A stretch of 64,000 nucleotides of DNA, taken from Pteria penguin. Its lineage: Eukaryota; Mollusca; Bivalvia; Pterioida; Pteriidae. Positions 1 to 11,200 of this stretch are shown here, one piece after another. A program made the translations under genes and the position numbers. The number at the start of each line of letters is the position of its first letter. Within the stretch, counting starts at the first letter, position 1. Where the stretch lies: the NCBI GenBank assembly GCA_035048485.1, contig CM068587.1, positions 43,833,842 through 43,897,841 on the forward strand. Direction: 5' to 3'. A model generated the notes under the pieces. The model did not search any database and had not been told where the DNA came from. It saw only the letters and a program-made list of their open reading frames with translations.

Positions 1-52
1 GTTCTTTATGAAAAAATCAAATTCAAACGAGGGAAATGCAGCCCGGACGGGA

Positions 53-110
53 TTTATATATTCCAGTAACAAATGACGTGATAATTCGCAGTGCGAGCGC
101 GTATTCCATA
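53..110 (-). promoter_or_regulatory. Minus-strand TATA promoter with CRE-like block, copy 1
   Basis: Read on the minus strand, a CRE-like TGACGTGA-containing block (plus coordinates 74-110) is followed by TATATAAA (53-60) and a GC-rich initiator-like stretch. The arrangement matches the better-supported copy at 3203-3260, which sits upstream of an ATG. The gene it would drive lies beyond the left edge of the window, so only promoter and leader-like sequence are visible. Promoter function is inferred from motif order and from conservation between copies. Confidence 0.5.
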
Positions 111-221
111 GCCATCGATTCGAAGATCTATACGTTATATTGCTTTATTTGTATTGATTTATACCTAATGATCATTGAGATTATCGTGCAGTTTAAATGT
201 AGTTATATGCCAACAATAATA

Positions 222-283
222 TGACGTCATAATTCGCAGCGCGAGCGCGTATTCCATAGTGCATCAGTCTATTTGAAGACGCC
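222..283 (+). promoter_or_regulatory. Plus-strand promoter-like block with perfect CRE (copy 2)
   Basis: A perfect TGACGTCA palindrome begins at 222 and is followed by the same GC-rich GCGAGCGCG stretch and ATTCCATA as the copies at 74 and 3224. The ATG of the plus-strand pseudogene follows at 284. No TATA box is evident on this strand. Together with copy 1 this gives a divergent pair of promoter blocks about 110 bp apart. The role is inferred. Confidence 0.45.
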
Positions 284-536
284 ATGATGGAAACATCTAA
301 ATTCGAATGTTTACTAGAGATGTTAACGGAGGAGGAGGAAAATAATACCGCCAAGGAGTCAAACGACGATACCAAACTAGCAAATATTACACCGACTTTG
401 CAGACGTCTACTACTACAGTACAGCAGCAACACCACCAGCAGGAGTCTAAAGTAGTCACGCAGATGCATACTTTACCGATGCCGTCTACTTCGGCAGAGA
501 AGTCGGAATTTATGGAAAGTTTACAGCTAATGCCGT

Positions 537-603
<67 letters not shown>

Positions 604-1011
604 AGTACAGCTAATGCCGTCTACTACTTCTACTGTACAGCAATAGCAGTATCAGCATCAGCCAAAAGTAGTCGCGCAGATACAGACTCTGCCGATGCCT
701 TCTACTTCGGTAGAGCAGTAACTCAATGTGTATCAGTCGGATTTTGCTATTCCCGAGCGGTTAAGACGCCAAAGAAGTCCAGGCCTCCCGCTAGACCACC
801 CCAACCCGACGAATCAAAGACCCGACACATCGTATACGAAAGGAAAATAGCGAGATTAGGTAATCAGCAGCTGTTGATTAACGAAGTGCGGAACAGTAGA
901 AAGAGAATGCATGAGCTGATGACAGTGGTTCCACATTTACAAGGTACAGTGGTGACGCTCAAGAGACAGTTACAGTATCTACAGCGTGAAATGGCGACGC
1001 TAAAGAATTAG
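284..1011 (+). pseudogene. Basic/leucine-zipper-like protein, decayed
   Basis: I do not recognise the family by name. The first frame opens at ATG 284 and encodes an acidic, Ser/Thr/Gln-rich N-terminus, then a poly-threonine run from an (ACT)n tract. It stops with TAG at about 644. The same frame continues past this stop with a second copy of the LPMPSTS motif, meets another stop near 719, and a frame change near 757 leads to an open frame ending in TAG at 1009-1011. That last part has a basic stretch (NEVRNSRKR) followed by five leucines spaced exactly seven residues apart, ending LKN. This resembles a bZIP DNA-binding and dimerisation region, but the basic-to-leucine spacing is not canonical and a proline lies inside the zipper. 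Two stops plus one frameshift make it a pseudogene unless introns explain them. Its upstream block carries a CRE, the kind of site bZIP proteins bind. Cellular, transposon or viral origin cannot be decided here. Confidence 0.55.
539..603 (+). repeat. (ACT)n microsatellite
   Basis: About 21 uninterrupted ACT triplets lie inside the pseudogene frame, where they encode threonine. They are probably length-polymorphic. Shorter ACT/CTA clusters on both sides suggest expansion from a Ser/Thr-rich coding stretch. Confidence 0.95.
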
Positions 1012-1131
1012 TCACGTCAACAGTCGTCGTCGATGGAGGAGGAGATGCTACTATTCCAGAGTTATCTGCCACGCAATGGCGTACTCTCCCAGGCAATATC
1101 ATCTTGACAAACGTTAAAAAAAAACGTTTCA

Positions 1132-1137
1132 AATAAA
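1132..1137 (+). terminator. Possible poly(A) signal of the bZIP-like pseudogene
   Basis: AATAAA lies 121 bp after the last stop codon of the plus-strand pseudogene, just after an inverted repeat (AAACGTT / AACGTTT, about 1108-1130). Position and motif fit a polyadenylation signal, but AATAAA is common in this AT-rich stretch. Confidence 0.3.
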
Positions 1138-1237
1138 AAAAGGCCCTTTTAAGGACCACACACATTTTACGAAAAGTAGCCCATGGTTGAAGCAAGTTAT
1201 TGTTTTAACAGCCTTTTTGTTTACTTTTGTTTACTAT

Positions 1238-1302
1238 GTTTAATGTCGAGTCTCGTCTGTTAAATGTCTCAAATGTCTGTTTAATGTCGAGTCTCGTCTG
1301 TT
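1238..1302. repeat. Short direct repeat, 24 bp twice, 41-bp spacing
   Basis: The same 24-bp sequence, containing GTCGAGTCTCGTC, starts at 1238 and again at 1279. The sequence just after it (about 1307-1375) resembles 3490-3560, sharing the elements ATGTTTTAAGGG, GAGACA and ACATCACA...ACGTCTA. The two ends of the left patchwork are therefore related. Confidence 0.7.
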
Positions 1303-1384
1303 TAACAATGTTTTAAGGGGTTTTATTAACCCACGAGACACTTCACATAAACAATACCCAGACATCACATAGACACGTCTAAGA

Positions 1385-1660
1385 AAAATGGAATAAAATT
1401 TTGTTTTATTTTTTTACCGTGGGGAATGAATTTTTTTAATGGGAATAAAAATTTGTTAATGGGAATGAAATATTTTTAAATAAGACTGAAATTGATTTAT
1501 TGGAATTAAAATGTTTTAATGAGAATAAAATTTTTAATCGGAGTTACATTTTTTAAATCGGAATAAAATTTTTATAATCGGAATAAAATTTTTATTCGGA
1601 ATAAAATTTTTATTCGGAATAAAATTTTTAAATTTGTGTAGATTGAATGAACACTTTTAA
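1385..1660. repeat. AT-rich degenerate tandem repeat (GGAATAAAATTTTT type)
   Basis: A run of degenerate units of about 18-22 bp based on TCGGAATAAAATTTTTAT, most regular at 1556-1630. Related units (GTGTGGAATAAATG) recur at 3385-3465. No coding potential is visible. The many AATAAA and TTTTTAT motifs follow from the repeat and are not evidence of separate poly(A) sites. Confidence 0.75.
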
Positions 1661-1739
1661 ATCGTGTGAATTAAATGTGATAGATGGCTGTACATTTGAT
1701 TTCTATCAGGTAGAACTATGGTACTATAAAAACTTGTAT

Positions 1740-2745
1740 AATTCCCAATTTTTATGCGTTCGTCATTAGATGGGACGTATTATGTTATGGCGCTGTCTGT
1801 CCGTGCGTCCGTCCGGGGTCATGTTTTCCCGACTTTTTTGCCGTCTTTCAAGATATTGAGCGAAATTTGGTATATAGCTTTATTTCAAGCGGCGTCAGTA
1901 CCAGTTCGAGTTTTGTTACGATTGACCTACTTTTGACAGATTTATGGCCCTTGGACTTATAAATTTCAAAATTAAAAAAAAAATCATTAAAAATCTATTT
2001 TTTTGTCAAAACATTATGAAATTTCTGATGAAACAAGTAAAGTGTACCAACTATCACATATGTTACGGGTTTTAATATCTTTTTCTTCATTTTTGAGAAA
2101 TTTATAATTTTAGGGGGGGGGTGTTGACTGTATGTCCTAGGTCGTGTTTTTCCGGGCTTTTTTTTGCCGTCTTTCAAGATATTGAGTTGAAATTTAGTAT
2201 ATAGCTTTATATCAAGCAACGTCAGTACCAGTTCGAGTTTTGTTACCATTGACCTACTTTTGATGGATTTATGGCCCTTGGACTTATAAATTTCAAGATT
2301 TTTTTCAGAAATTCATTAAAAATCTCATTTTTGTAAAAACATTATGCCAACTGAATAATGAAAAATCTATTATTATACCAACTATCACATATGTTACGGG
2401 TTTTAATATCTTTTTCTTCATTTTTGAGAAATTTATAATTTTAGGGGGTGGGTTGACCATATGTCCTAGGTCATATTTTCCGGACTTTTTTTTGCCATCT
2501 TTCAAGATATTGAGTTGAAATTTGGTATATAGCTTTATTACAAGCGGCGTCAGTACCAGTTCGAGTTTTGTTACGATTGACTTACTTTTGACGAATTTAC
2601 GGCCCTTGGACTTAGATACAAATTTCAAGATTTTGTTTTGAAAATTCATAAAAATCTAATTTTTGTAAAAAACATTATGAAATTTACCATGAAACAAGTA
2701 AAATGTACCAACTTCATTTTTGAGAAATTTATAATTTTAGGAGGG
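1740..2745. repeat. Tandem repeat, about 325 bp, three copies plus a partial
   Basis: Each copy contains, in order, a GGTC..GTTTTTCCGG segment (at 1817, 2140 and 2469, so periods of 323 and 329), TTTCAAGATATTGAG, a CAGTACCAGTTCGAGTTTTG block, GGCCCTTGGACTTA, an A/T-rich stretch and ATTTTTGAGAAATTTATAATTTTAGG before a G-run. A partial fourth copy continues to about 2880, where CCCTTGGACTTA recurs. This CCGTCCGTCC...CCCTTGGACTTA type is familiar from mollusc genomes. Short reading frames on both strands here are by-products. Confidence 0.8.
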
Positions 2746-2793
2746 GGTGGGTGGGGGTATTAGAAAGGGGGGGGGGGCTAGTTCTAAAAAATT

Positions 2794-3138
2794 TCAAGTT
2801 TTTTTGCAGGTCAAGTTCCAAGATGGGTTAGATAGGACCATTTCTGCAGGAGTTATTGCCCTTGGACTTATTCCTATGATAAAATTACTGACAGTAAGGA
2901 CAGTGCCTAGCTCTGCGACGACCCTCCTGGCCGCTGGTGGTTCCGCACTCCGTGGCGGCTCCGCCCTCCACGGCACCTCTACTATTTTAACCAGTTCTGC
3001 TATTTCTTCTTCTGGCTCCCTCTTTATTTTTACTGCCTTATCCAATGGATTGTCTAACGGTACTATTTCGATTACTGGATCGTCGTCTCTCCAAATAAAC
3101 ATTATTCTCAGTTCAGTATTAATCTTGACGTTTGCCAT
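2794..3138 (-). pseudogene. Hypothetical minus-strand gene, 3' end replaced by repeat
   Basis: Not recognised. The start ATG at 3138-3136 is supported by a TATA box (plus coordinates 3203-3210) about 65 bp upstream, with a short leader between. The N-terminal roughly 85 residues are charged and include an acidic/basic stretch (KIKREPEEE) that resembles a sumoylation-type psiKxE site, followed by a Pro/Ala/Arg-rich region. The C-terminal part, below about 2880, is encoded by the tandem-repeat sequence (the CCCTTGGACTTA segment), so the genuine 3' end seems to be lost. The plus-strand frame over the same interval (2747-3226) lacks any such promoter. Function unknown; 'pseudogene' is an inference from the repeat-derived tail. 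Confidence 0.4.
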
Positions 3139-3260
3139 GTTGGTTGTCGTTCTTCGAAATCAAATTTCTATAGCGAACGAGCGAAATGCTGCCCGGACGG
3201 GGTTTATATATTCCAATAACAAATGATGTCATAATTCGCAGCGCGAGCGCGTATTCCATG
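3139..3260 (-). promoter_or_regulatory. Minus-strand TATA promoter with CRE-like block, copy 3
   Basis: On the minus strand the order is: GC-rich GCGCTCGCGC, a CRE-like TGACATCA (plus 3224-3231), TATATAAA (plus 3203-3210), a short GC-rich stretch about 30 bp downstream where transcription would start, a leader, then ATG at 3138. Sequence from about 3153 to 3330 is a diverged direct repeat of about 1-205, so this promoter was duplicated together with its surroundings. Confidence 0.55.
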
Positions 3261-3566
3261 GGCATCAATGATCTATACGTTATATGATTTATTCGTATTG
3301 ATTTATACGTCATACTGTGTTTTAAATGTAATGCCTCTATGTACGTGTACACTTGGTTTTTAATTATCGATTTTTTTATTCGTGGGGAATAAAATTTAAA
3401 TCCGTGTGGAATAAATGTTTTTAATGGTGTGAATTAAATGTTTTTAATCGTGTGGAATAAATGTGCACTTTGAAATAAGTTTTTATTTATAAATGTTTTA
3501 AGGGTTTCGAGACATTTTACATTATCATTTCCCGGACATCACAAAGTCACGTCTAGATATGTATAT
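3261..3566. other. AT-rich non-coding stretch, diverged copy of the left flank
   Basis: No gene is seen. The first part (to about 3330) parallels 110-205 (GATCTATACGTTATAT, then GTATTGATTTATAC). The middle (3370-3470) holds GGAATAAA-type repeats like those at 1385-1660. The end (3490-3560) parallels 1307-1375. The stretch looks like an internally deleted and rearranged copy of the 1-1660 segment that lacks the plus-strand gene. Confidence 0.6.
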
Positions 3567-4177
3567 AGAAATAAATGGAACTTAATTGTAAATACTGATA
3601 AGACGAAGATAGTAGTATTCTGTAATGGTGGTCGCTTACCAAACAATGCTGTGTGGTTCTATAATAATACTAAAATTGAAGTATTAGATAGTTTCTCATA
3701 TCTTGGTTTAACTTTACTTTATAATGGTAAATTTACAGGAACACAAAATGTTTGGCTCTACAAGGCAGAACATGTATGTTAGAAAATATAGGATATATGT
3801 AATTCTCAATATTTGAATATAGAAACAAAACTCCATGTATTTGATACCTATGTTTAAAGTATATTGTGTTATGGTAGTGAAGTGGTTTTCATGAAGCGAA
3901 AGATATAGAAAAAGTGTATACTTCTTTTTGCAAAAGTATTTTAAAATTAAAAAGAAATACATCTAATTATATGGTTTATTCAGAACTTGGTAGATGGCCA
4001 CTAATACTGTATAGACAGTTTTGTATAATAAAATATTGGTGGAAAGTTTTAAATGACAAAAGTTGTGTATAAAATGGCTTATATGACTATATGTTTGAAA
4101 ATATTGCTGGCTCAGAAATGTAAGAGATATATTAAATAGTTTGGGCTTTGGTCATGTTTGGACAGCTCAAACATAAC
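3567..4177 (+). mobile_element. Non-LTR retrotransposon (LINE) relic, ORF2 C-terminal part
   Basis: Across three shifting plus-strand frames the translation gives motifs of the thumb/C-terminal part of a CR1/Jockey-group reverse transcriptase: NTDKTKIVVF and GGRLP (frame of 3576), then SYLGL; after a frameshift, LALQG; then YGSEV, IEKVYTSFCKSILKLKRNT, SELGRWPL, a short IIKYWWKVL, and finally DILNSLGFGHVW near 4120-4165. At least three frame changes and several stops make it non-functional. The catalytic part of the reverse transcriptase lies upstream of what is preserved. The relic ends where inverted satellite begins (about 4178), with no 3' UTR or tail visible, so one sequence has truncated the other. 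Clade assignment is from memory of motif order and is tentative. Confidence 0.8.
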
Positions 4178-5294
4178 TAAAGAAAAACTGGTTTCATCCT
4201 CAGAAATGTCCTTTTTACTAAAAAAGGGATATCACTCCGTCGGATCAAAAGATAGAATCCTGCAAGTGGTAACATATGAAAGGTGACGTCAAGATCTTTC
4301 CACTGAGATCTAATACGGCAGGGGTTGTCGGGTTTCCGGGTCTTTATTAAAGAAAAACGGGTTTCACTCTAAGAAACCTCTTGTTTACTATAAAAAGGGT
4401 TATAACTCCGTCGGGTCAAACGATAGAATCCTGCAAGTGCTACTACATCAAAAGTGAGGTCTTGTGTTTTTCCCAGATAACAAATATGATAGGGTTGGTC
4501 GGGTTTCTGGGTCTATTAAAGAAAAACGGGTTTCATCCTAAGAAATCTTTTGTTTTCCATAAAAATGGTTATAACTCCGTCGGATAAAAAGATAGAATTC
4601 TGCAATTGGTATCAACTGAAAGGTGAGGTCAATAACTTTCCACTGAGATCTAATACGATAGGCTTTGTCGGGTTTCCAGGTCTTTATTACAGGAAAGGTG
4701 TTTCATCGTAAGAAATCTACTTTGTTTACTATAAAAGGGTTATAACTCCGTCATATCAAAAGATAGAATCCTGCAAATGGTCTCACATTAAAGGTTAGGT
4801 CAAGACTTTTCCACTGAGATCTGATACGGTAGGGTTTATTGGGTTTCCGGGTCTTTATTAAAGAAAAACGGGTTTCATAATAAGAAATCTTTTGTTTACT
4901 GTGAAAAAAGAGTTTTAACTCCGTCGGATCAAAAGATAGAATCCTGCATGTGGTACCATATGAAAGATGAGATCAGGGACATTTACACTGATACCGAATA
5001 TGATAGGGTTTGTCGGGTTTCCGGGTCTTTATAAAAGAGAAACGGGCTTCATCCTAAGAATCCTCCTTTATGTACAATAAAAAAGGGTTTTAGCTGCAAG
5101 TGATACCATATAAAAGAAGAGATGAAGACCTTTCCACTGAGACCTAATATGATAGGGTTTGTCGGGTTTCCGGGTCTTTATCAAAGAAAAACGGCTTTCA
5201 TCCTAAGAAATCTCCTTTTGTTTACTATAAAAAAGGGTGATACCTCAGGTCGGATCAAAAGATAGAACCCTGTAAGTCGTATCATATGAAAGGT
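4178..5294 (-). repeat. Satellite, about 6.5 monomers in inverted orientation
   Basis: The sequence reads TTTATTAAAGAAAAACGGGTTTCAT... GATAGAATCCTGCAAGTGGTA... GGTCAAGACCTTTCCACTGA, which is the reverse complement of the main-array monomer. Spacing of the GAAAAACGGG landmark (about 4182, 4350, 4520, 4688, 4859, 5036, 5205) is 168-177 bp. Monomers here are among the most diverged in the window. The switch to the main orientation falls at about 5294, inside a monomer, where AAGGT is followed by CTTTAATAAA. Confidence 0.9.
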
Positions 5295-8200
5295 CTTTAA
5301 TAAAAAGCCTTGAACCCTGCAAACCCTATTATATTTGGTATCAATGGAAAGGTCTTGACCTCACCTTTCATGTGATACCACTAATAGAATTCTATCTTTC
5401 GATCACACAGTGTTATAACCCTTTTTGTTTGTAAACAAAGAAGAATTTCCCCCTGAAATCCTGTTTTTCTTTAATAAAGACCCTTAAACCTTACAAACCG
5501 TATGAAATATGGTATCAGTGCAAAGGTGTTGACCTCACCTTTCATGTGATACCACTTATAGAATTCTATCTTTCGATACCACAGAATTCTAACAATTTTT
5601 TTTCTAAACAAAGGAAATTTCCCCCTTGAAACCCGGTTTTCTTTAATAAAGACCCTTTCACCCTACAAACCCTATCAAATTTGGTATCAGTGGAAAGGTC
5701 CTGACTTCACCTTTCATATGATACCACTTGTAGAATTCTATCTTTCGATCACACAGAGTTCTAACCACTTTTTTTTCTAAACAAAGGAGGTTTTCCCCTT
5801 GACATCCGTTTTCTTAAATAAAGACACTTACACCCTACAAACCCTAATTTGGTATCAGTGGAAAGGTCTTGACCTCACCTTTCATGTGATACCACTTGTA
5901 GAATTCTATCTTTCGATTACACAGAGTTATAACCCTTTTTTATTTGTAAACAAAGGAGATTTTCCCCTTGAAATCCCATTTTTCTTTAATAAAGACCCTT
6001 AAACCTTACAAACCCTATCAAATTTGGTATCAGTGGAAAGGTCCTGACCTCACCTTTCATGTGATACCACTTGTAGAATTCTATCCTTCGATCACACAGA
6101 GTTCTAACCATTTTTTTTCTAAACAAAGGAGGTTTTCCCCTTGAAATCCGTTTTCCTTAAATAAAGACACTTGCACCCTACAAACCCTAATTTGGTATCA
6201 GTGGAAAGGTCTTGACCTCACCTTTCATGTGATACCACTTGTAGAATTCTATCTTTCGATCACACAGAATTATAACCCTTTTTTATTTGTAAACAAAGGG
6301 GATTTTCCCCTTGAAATCCCATTTTTCTTTAATAAAGACCCTTAAACCTTATAAACCCTATCAAATTTGGTATCAGTGGAAAGGTCTTGACCTCACCTCT
6401 GATGTGATACCACTTGTAGAATTGTATCTATCGATCCTACAGAGTAACAACCCTTTTTTATTTGTAAACAAAGGAAATTTAACCCTTGAGAACACGTTGT
6501 TCTTTAGTAAAGACCCTTAAGCCTTACAAACCGTATCAAATTTGGGATCGGTGGAACGGTCTTGACCTCACCTTTCATGTGATACCACTTGTAGAATTCT
6601 CTTTCGATCATAAAGCGTTCTACCCATTTTTTCTTTGTAAACAAAGGAGATTTTCCCCTTGAAAACCCATTTTTCTTTGATAAAGACCCTTAAACCTTAC
6701 AAACTGTATCAAATTTTTTTATCAGTGGAAAGGTCTTGACCTCATCTTTCACATGACACCATTTGTAGAATTCTATCTTTCGATCCTACAGAGTTATAAC
6801 CCCTTTTTATTTGTAAACAAAAGAGATTTTCCCATTGAAAACCCGTTTTTCTTTAATTTGGGATCGGTGGAACGGTCTTGACCTCACCTTTCATGTGATA
6901 CCACTTGTAGAATTCTCTTTCGATCATAAAGAGTTCTACCCATTTTTTTTTTCTAAAGAAAAGAGATTTTCCCCTTGAAAAAGGTTTTTTCTTCAATAAA
7001 GACTCTTACACCTTACAAACCCTATCAAATTTGGTATCAGTGGTAAGGTCTTGACCTCACCTTTCATGTGATACCACTTGTAGAATTCTATCTTTCGATC
7101 CCACAGAGTTATAACCCTTTTTTATTTGTAAGCAAAGGAGATTTTCCCCTTGAAAACCCGTTTTCCTTTAATAAAGACCCTTAAACCTAACAAACCCTAT
7201 CAAATTCGGTATCAGTGGAAAGGTCTTGACGTCACCTTTCATGTGATACCACTCGTAGAATTCTATCTTTCGATCACACAGGGATATAACGCTTTTTTAT
7301 TTGTAAACAAATGAAATTTTCGCCTTGAAACCCGTTTTCTTTTAATAAAGACCCTTACACCCTACAAACCCTATCAAATTTGGTATCAGTGGAAAGGTGG
7401 TGACCTCACCTTTCATGTGATACCACTTGTAGAATTCTATCTTTCGCTCCCACAGAGTTATAACCCCTTTTTATTTGTAAACAATGGAGAATTTCCCCTT
7501 GAAAACACGTTTTTCTTTAATAAAGACCCTTAAACCTTAAAAACCCTATCAAATTTGGAATCAGTGCAAAGGTCTTGACCTCACCTTTCATGTGATACCA
7601 CTTGTAGAATTTTATCTTTTGATCCCGCAGAGTTCTAACTATTTTTTTTTTCTAAACAAAGAAGATTTTCCCCATGAAAACGCGTTCTTCTTTAGTAAAG
7701 ACTCTTACAACCTAAAAACCCTTGACCTCACCTTTCATGTGATACCACTTGTAGAATTCTATTTTTTCGATCCCGCAGAGTTCTAACCCTTTTTTATTTG
7801 TACACAAAGGAGATTTTCACCTTGAAAACACATTTTTCTTTAATAAAGACTCTTAAACCTTACAAACCCTGTCAGATTTGGTTTCAGTGGAAAGGTCTTG
7901 ACCTCACCTTTCATGTGATACCTTTTGTAGAATTCTATCTGTCGATCATACGGAGTTATAAGCATTTTTTATTTGTAAACAAAGGAGATTTTCCCCTTGA
8001 AACCTGTTTTTCTTTAATAAAGACCCTTACACCCTACAAACCCTATCAAATTTGGTATCAGTGGTAAGGTTTTGACCGCACCTTTCATGTGATACCACTT
8101 GTAGAATTCTATCTTTCGATACCACAGAGTTATAACCTTTTTTTATTTGTAAGCAAAGGAGATTTTCCCCTTGAAAACCCGTTTTCCTTTAATAAAGACC

Positions 8201-11200
8201 CTTAAACCTAACAAACCCTATCAAATTCGGTATCAGTGGAAAGGTCTTGACCTCACCTTTCATGTGATACCACTTGTAGAATTCTATCTTTCGCTCACAC
8301 AGAGTTATAACCCCTTTTTATTTGTAAACAAAGGAGAATTTCCCCTTGAAAACACGTTTTACTTTAATAAAGACCCTTAAACCTTAAAAACCCTATCAAA
8401 TTCGGAATCAGTGCAAAGGTCTTGACCTCACCTTTCATGTGATACCACTTGTAGTATTTTATCGTTTGATTCCGCAGAGTTCTAACCATTTTTTTGTTCT
8501 AAGCAAAGAAGATTTTCCCCTTGAAAACCCGTTTTTCTTTAATAAAGACCCTGAAACCTGACAAACCCTGTCAAATTTGGTTTCAGTGGAAAGGTCTTGA
8601 CCTCACCTTTTCATGTGATACCTTTTCTAGAATTCTATCTGTCGATCATACGGAGTTATAAGCATTTTTTATTTGTAAACAAAGGAGATTTTCCCCTTGA
8701 AACCTGTTTTTCTTTAATAAAGAGTCTTACAACTTACAAACCCTATCAAATTTGGTATCAGTGGAAAGGTCTTGACCTCACCTTTCATGTGATACCACTT
8801 GTAGAATTTTATTTTTTGATCTCGCAGAGTCCTAGCATTGTTTTGCTAATAAAAGGAGATTTTCCCCTCGAAAACCCGTTTTTCTTTAATAAAGACTCTT
8901 ACAACTTACAAACCCTATCAAATTTGCTGTCAGTGGAAAGGTCTCGACATCACCTTTCATGTGATACTACTTGTAGAATTCTATCTCTCGAACCTACAGA
9001 GTTATAACCCTTTTTCATTTGTAAACAAAGGAGATTTTCCCCCTTGAAACCCGTCTTTCTTTAATAAAGACAATTACACCCTACAAACCCTATCATACTT
9101 GGTATCAATGGAAAGGCCTTGACCTCACCTTTCATGTGATACTACGTGTAGAATTCTATCTTTCGATCCCCCTGAGTGCTAACCATTTTTTATTTGTAAA
9201 CAAAGGAAATTTTCCCTTGAAATCCCATTCTTCTTTGAAATAGACCCTTAAACCTTACAAACCGTATCAAATTTTTTATCATTGGAAAGGTCTGGACCTC
9301 ACCTTTCATGTGATACCACTTGTAGAATTCTATCTTTCGATACTACAGAGTTAAAACCCTTTTTTATTTGTAAGCAAAGAAGATTTTCCCCTTGAAAACC
9401 CGTTTTCCTTTAATAAAGACCCTTACACCTAACAAAGCCTATCAAATTCGGTATCAGTGGAAAGGTCTTGACCTCACCTTTCATAAGATACCACTTGTAG
9501 AATTCTATCTTTCGCTCACACAGAGATATAACGCTTTTTTATTTGTAAACAAATGAGATTTTCCCCTTGAAACCTGTTTTCCTTTAATAAAGTCCCTTAC
9601 ACCCTACAAACCCTATCAAATTTGGTATCAGTGGAAAGGTCTTGACCTCACCTTTAATGTGATACCACTTGTAGAATTCTATCTTTCGATCCCACAGAGT
9701 TGGAACCATTTTTTTTCTAAACAAAGGAGATTTTCCCCTTGAAACCCGTTTTTCTTTAATAAAGACCCTTACACCTAACAAACCCTATCAACTTTTGTAT
9801 CAGTGGAAAGGTCTCGACCTCACCTTTCATGTGATACCACTCGTAGAATTCTATCTTTCGATCACACAGAGTTATAACCCTTTTTTATTTGTAAACAAAT
9901 GAGATTTTCCCTCTGAAACCTGTTTTCCTTTAATAAAGACCCTTACACCCTACAAACCCTATCAAATTTGGTATCAGTGGAAAGGTTTTGACCTCACCTT
10001 TCATGCGATACCAGTTGTAGAATTCTATCTTTCGATACTATAGAGTTATAACCCTTTTTTTATTTGTAAACAAGGGAGATTTTCCTCTTGAAAAGACGTT
10101 TTCCTTTAATAAAGACCCTTAAACCTTACAAACATTATCAAATTTGGTAACAGCGCAAAAGACTTGACCTCACCTTTCATGTATACAACTTGTAGAATTC
10201 TATCTTTAAATACCACAGATTTCTTACCATTTTTTTCGAAACAAAGGAAATTTTCCCCTTGAAACCCCGGTTTCTTTAATAAAGACCCTTACACCCTACA
10301 AACCCTATCAAATTTGGTAACAGTGGAAAGATCTGGACCTCAACTTTAATGTGATACCACTTGTAGAATTCTATCTTTCGTTCACACAGAGTTATAACAC
10401 TTTTTTATTTGTAAAACAAAGAAGATTTTCCCTTTGAAAACCCCTCATCTTTCATGTGATACCACTTGTAGAATTCTATCGTTCGATCACACAGAGTTAT
10501 AACACTTTTTTATTTGCAAAGAAAGGAGATTTTCCCCTTGAAAACCCGTTTTCCTTTAATAAAGACCCTTAAACCTAACAAACCCTATCAAATTCTGTAT
10601 CAGTGGAAAGGTCTTGACGTCACCTTTCATGTGATACCACTTGTAGAATTCTCTCTTTCGATCACACGGAGTTATAACCATGTTTTATTTGGAAACAATG
10701 GAGATTTTGCCCTTGAAACCCGTATTTCTTTAATAAAGACCCTTAAACCCTACACACACTATCAAATTTGGTATCAGCGCAAAGGTCTTGACCTCATCTT
10801 TCATGTGATACCACTTGTAGAATTCTATCTTTCGATCCTGCAGAGTTATAACCCGTTTTTTTTCTAAACAAAGGATATTTTCCCCTTGAAAAATGTTTTT
10901 CTTTAATAAAGACCCTTACACCTTTCAAACCCTGCCAAATTTGGTATCAGTGGAAAGGTCTTGACCTCACCTTTCATGTGATACCACTTGTAGAATTCTA
11001 TCTTTCGATCACACAGAGTTATAACCCTTTTTTGTTTGTAAACATTGGAGATTTTCCCCTTGAAAACACGTTTTCCTTTAATAGAGACCCTTAAACCTAA
11101 GAAACCCTATCGAATTCGGTATCAGTGGAAAGGTCTTGTCCTCCCCTTCCATGTGATACCACTTGTAGAATTCTATCTTTCGATCCCACAGAGTTCTTAC

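Noticed and set aside
193..540. Minus-strand frame of 115 codons
   Set aside because: It is antisense to the plus-strand pseudogene; its cysteine/serine/valine runs come from reading the ACT/CAG-rich region backwards.
1754..2649. Short frames in the 325-bp tandem repeat
   Set aside because: Related frames recur in each repeat copy (lysine-rich, on the minus strand) and no start or promoter signal accompanies them.
2747..3226. Plus-strand frame of 159 codons
   Set aside because: It lies opposite the minus-strand frame that has a TATA promoter and ATG, starts in G-rich tandem-repeat sequence and has no promoter of its own.
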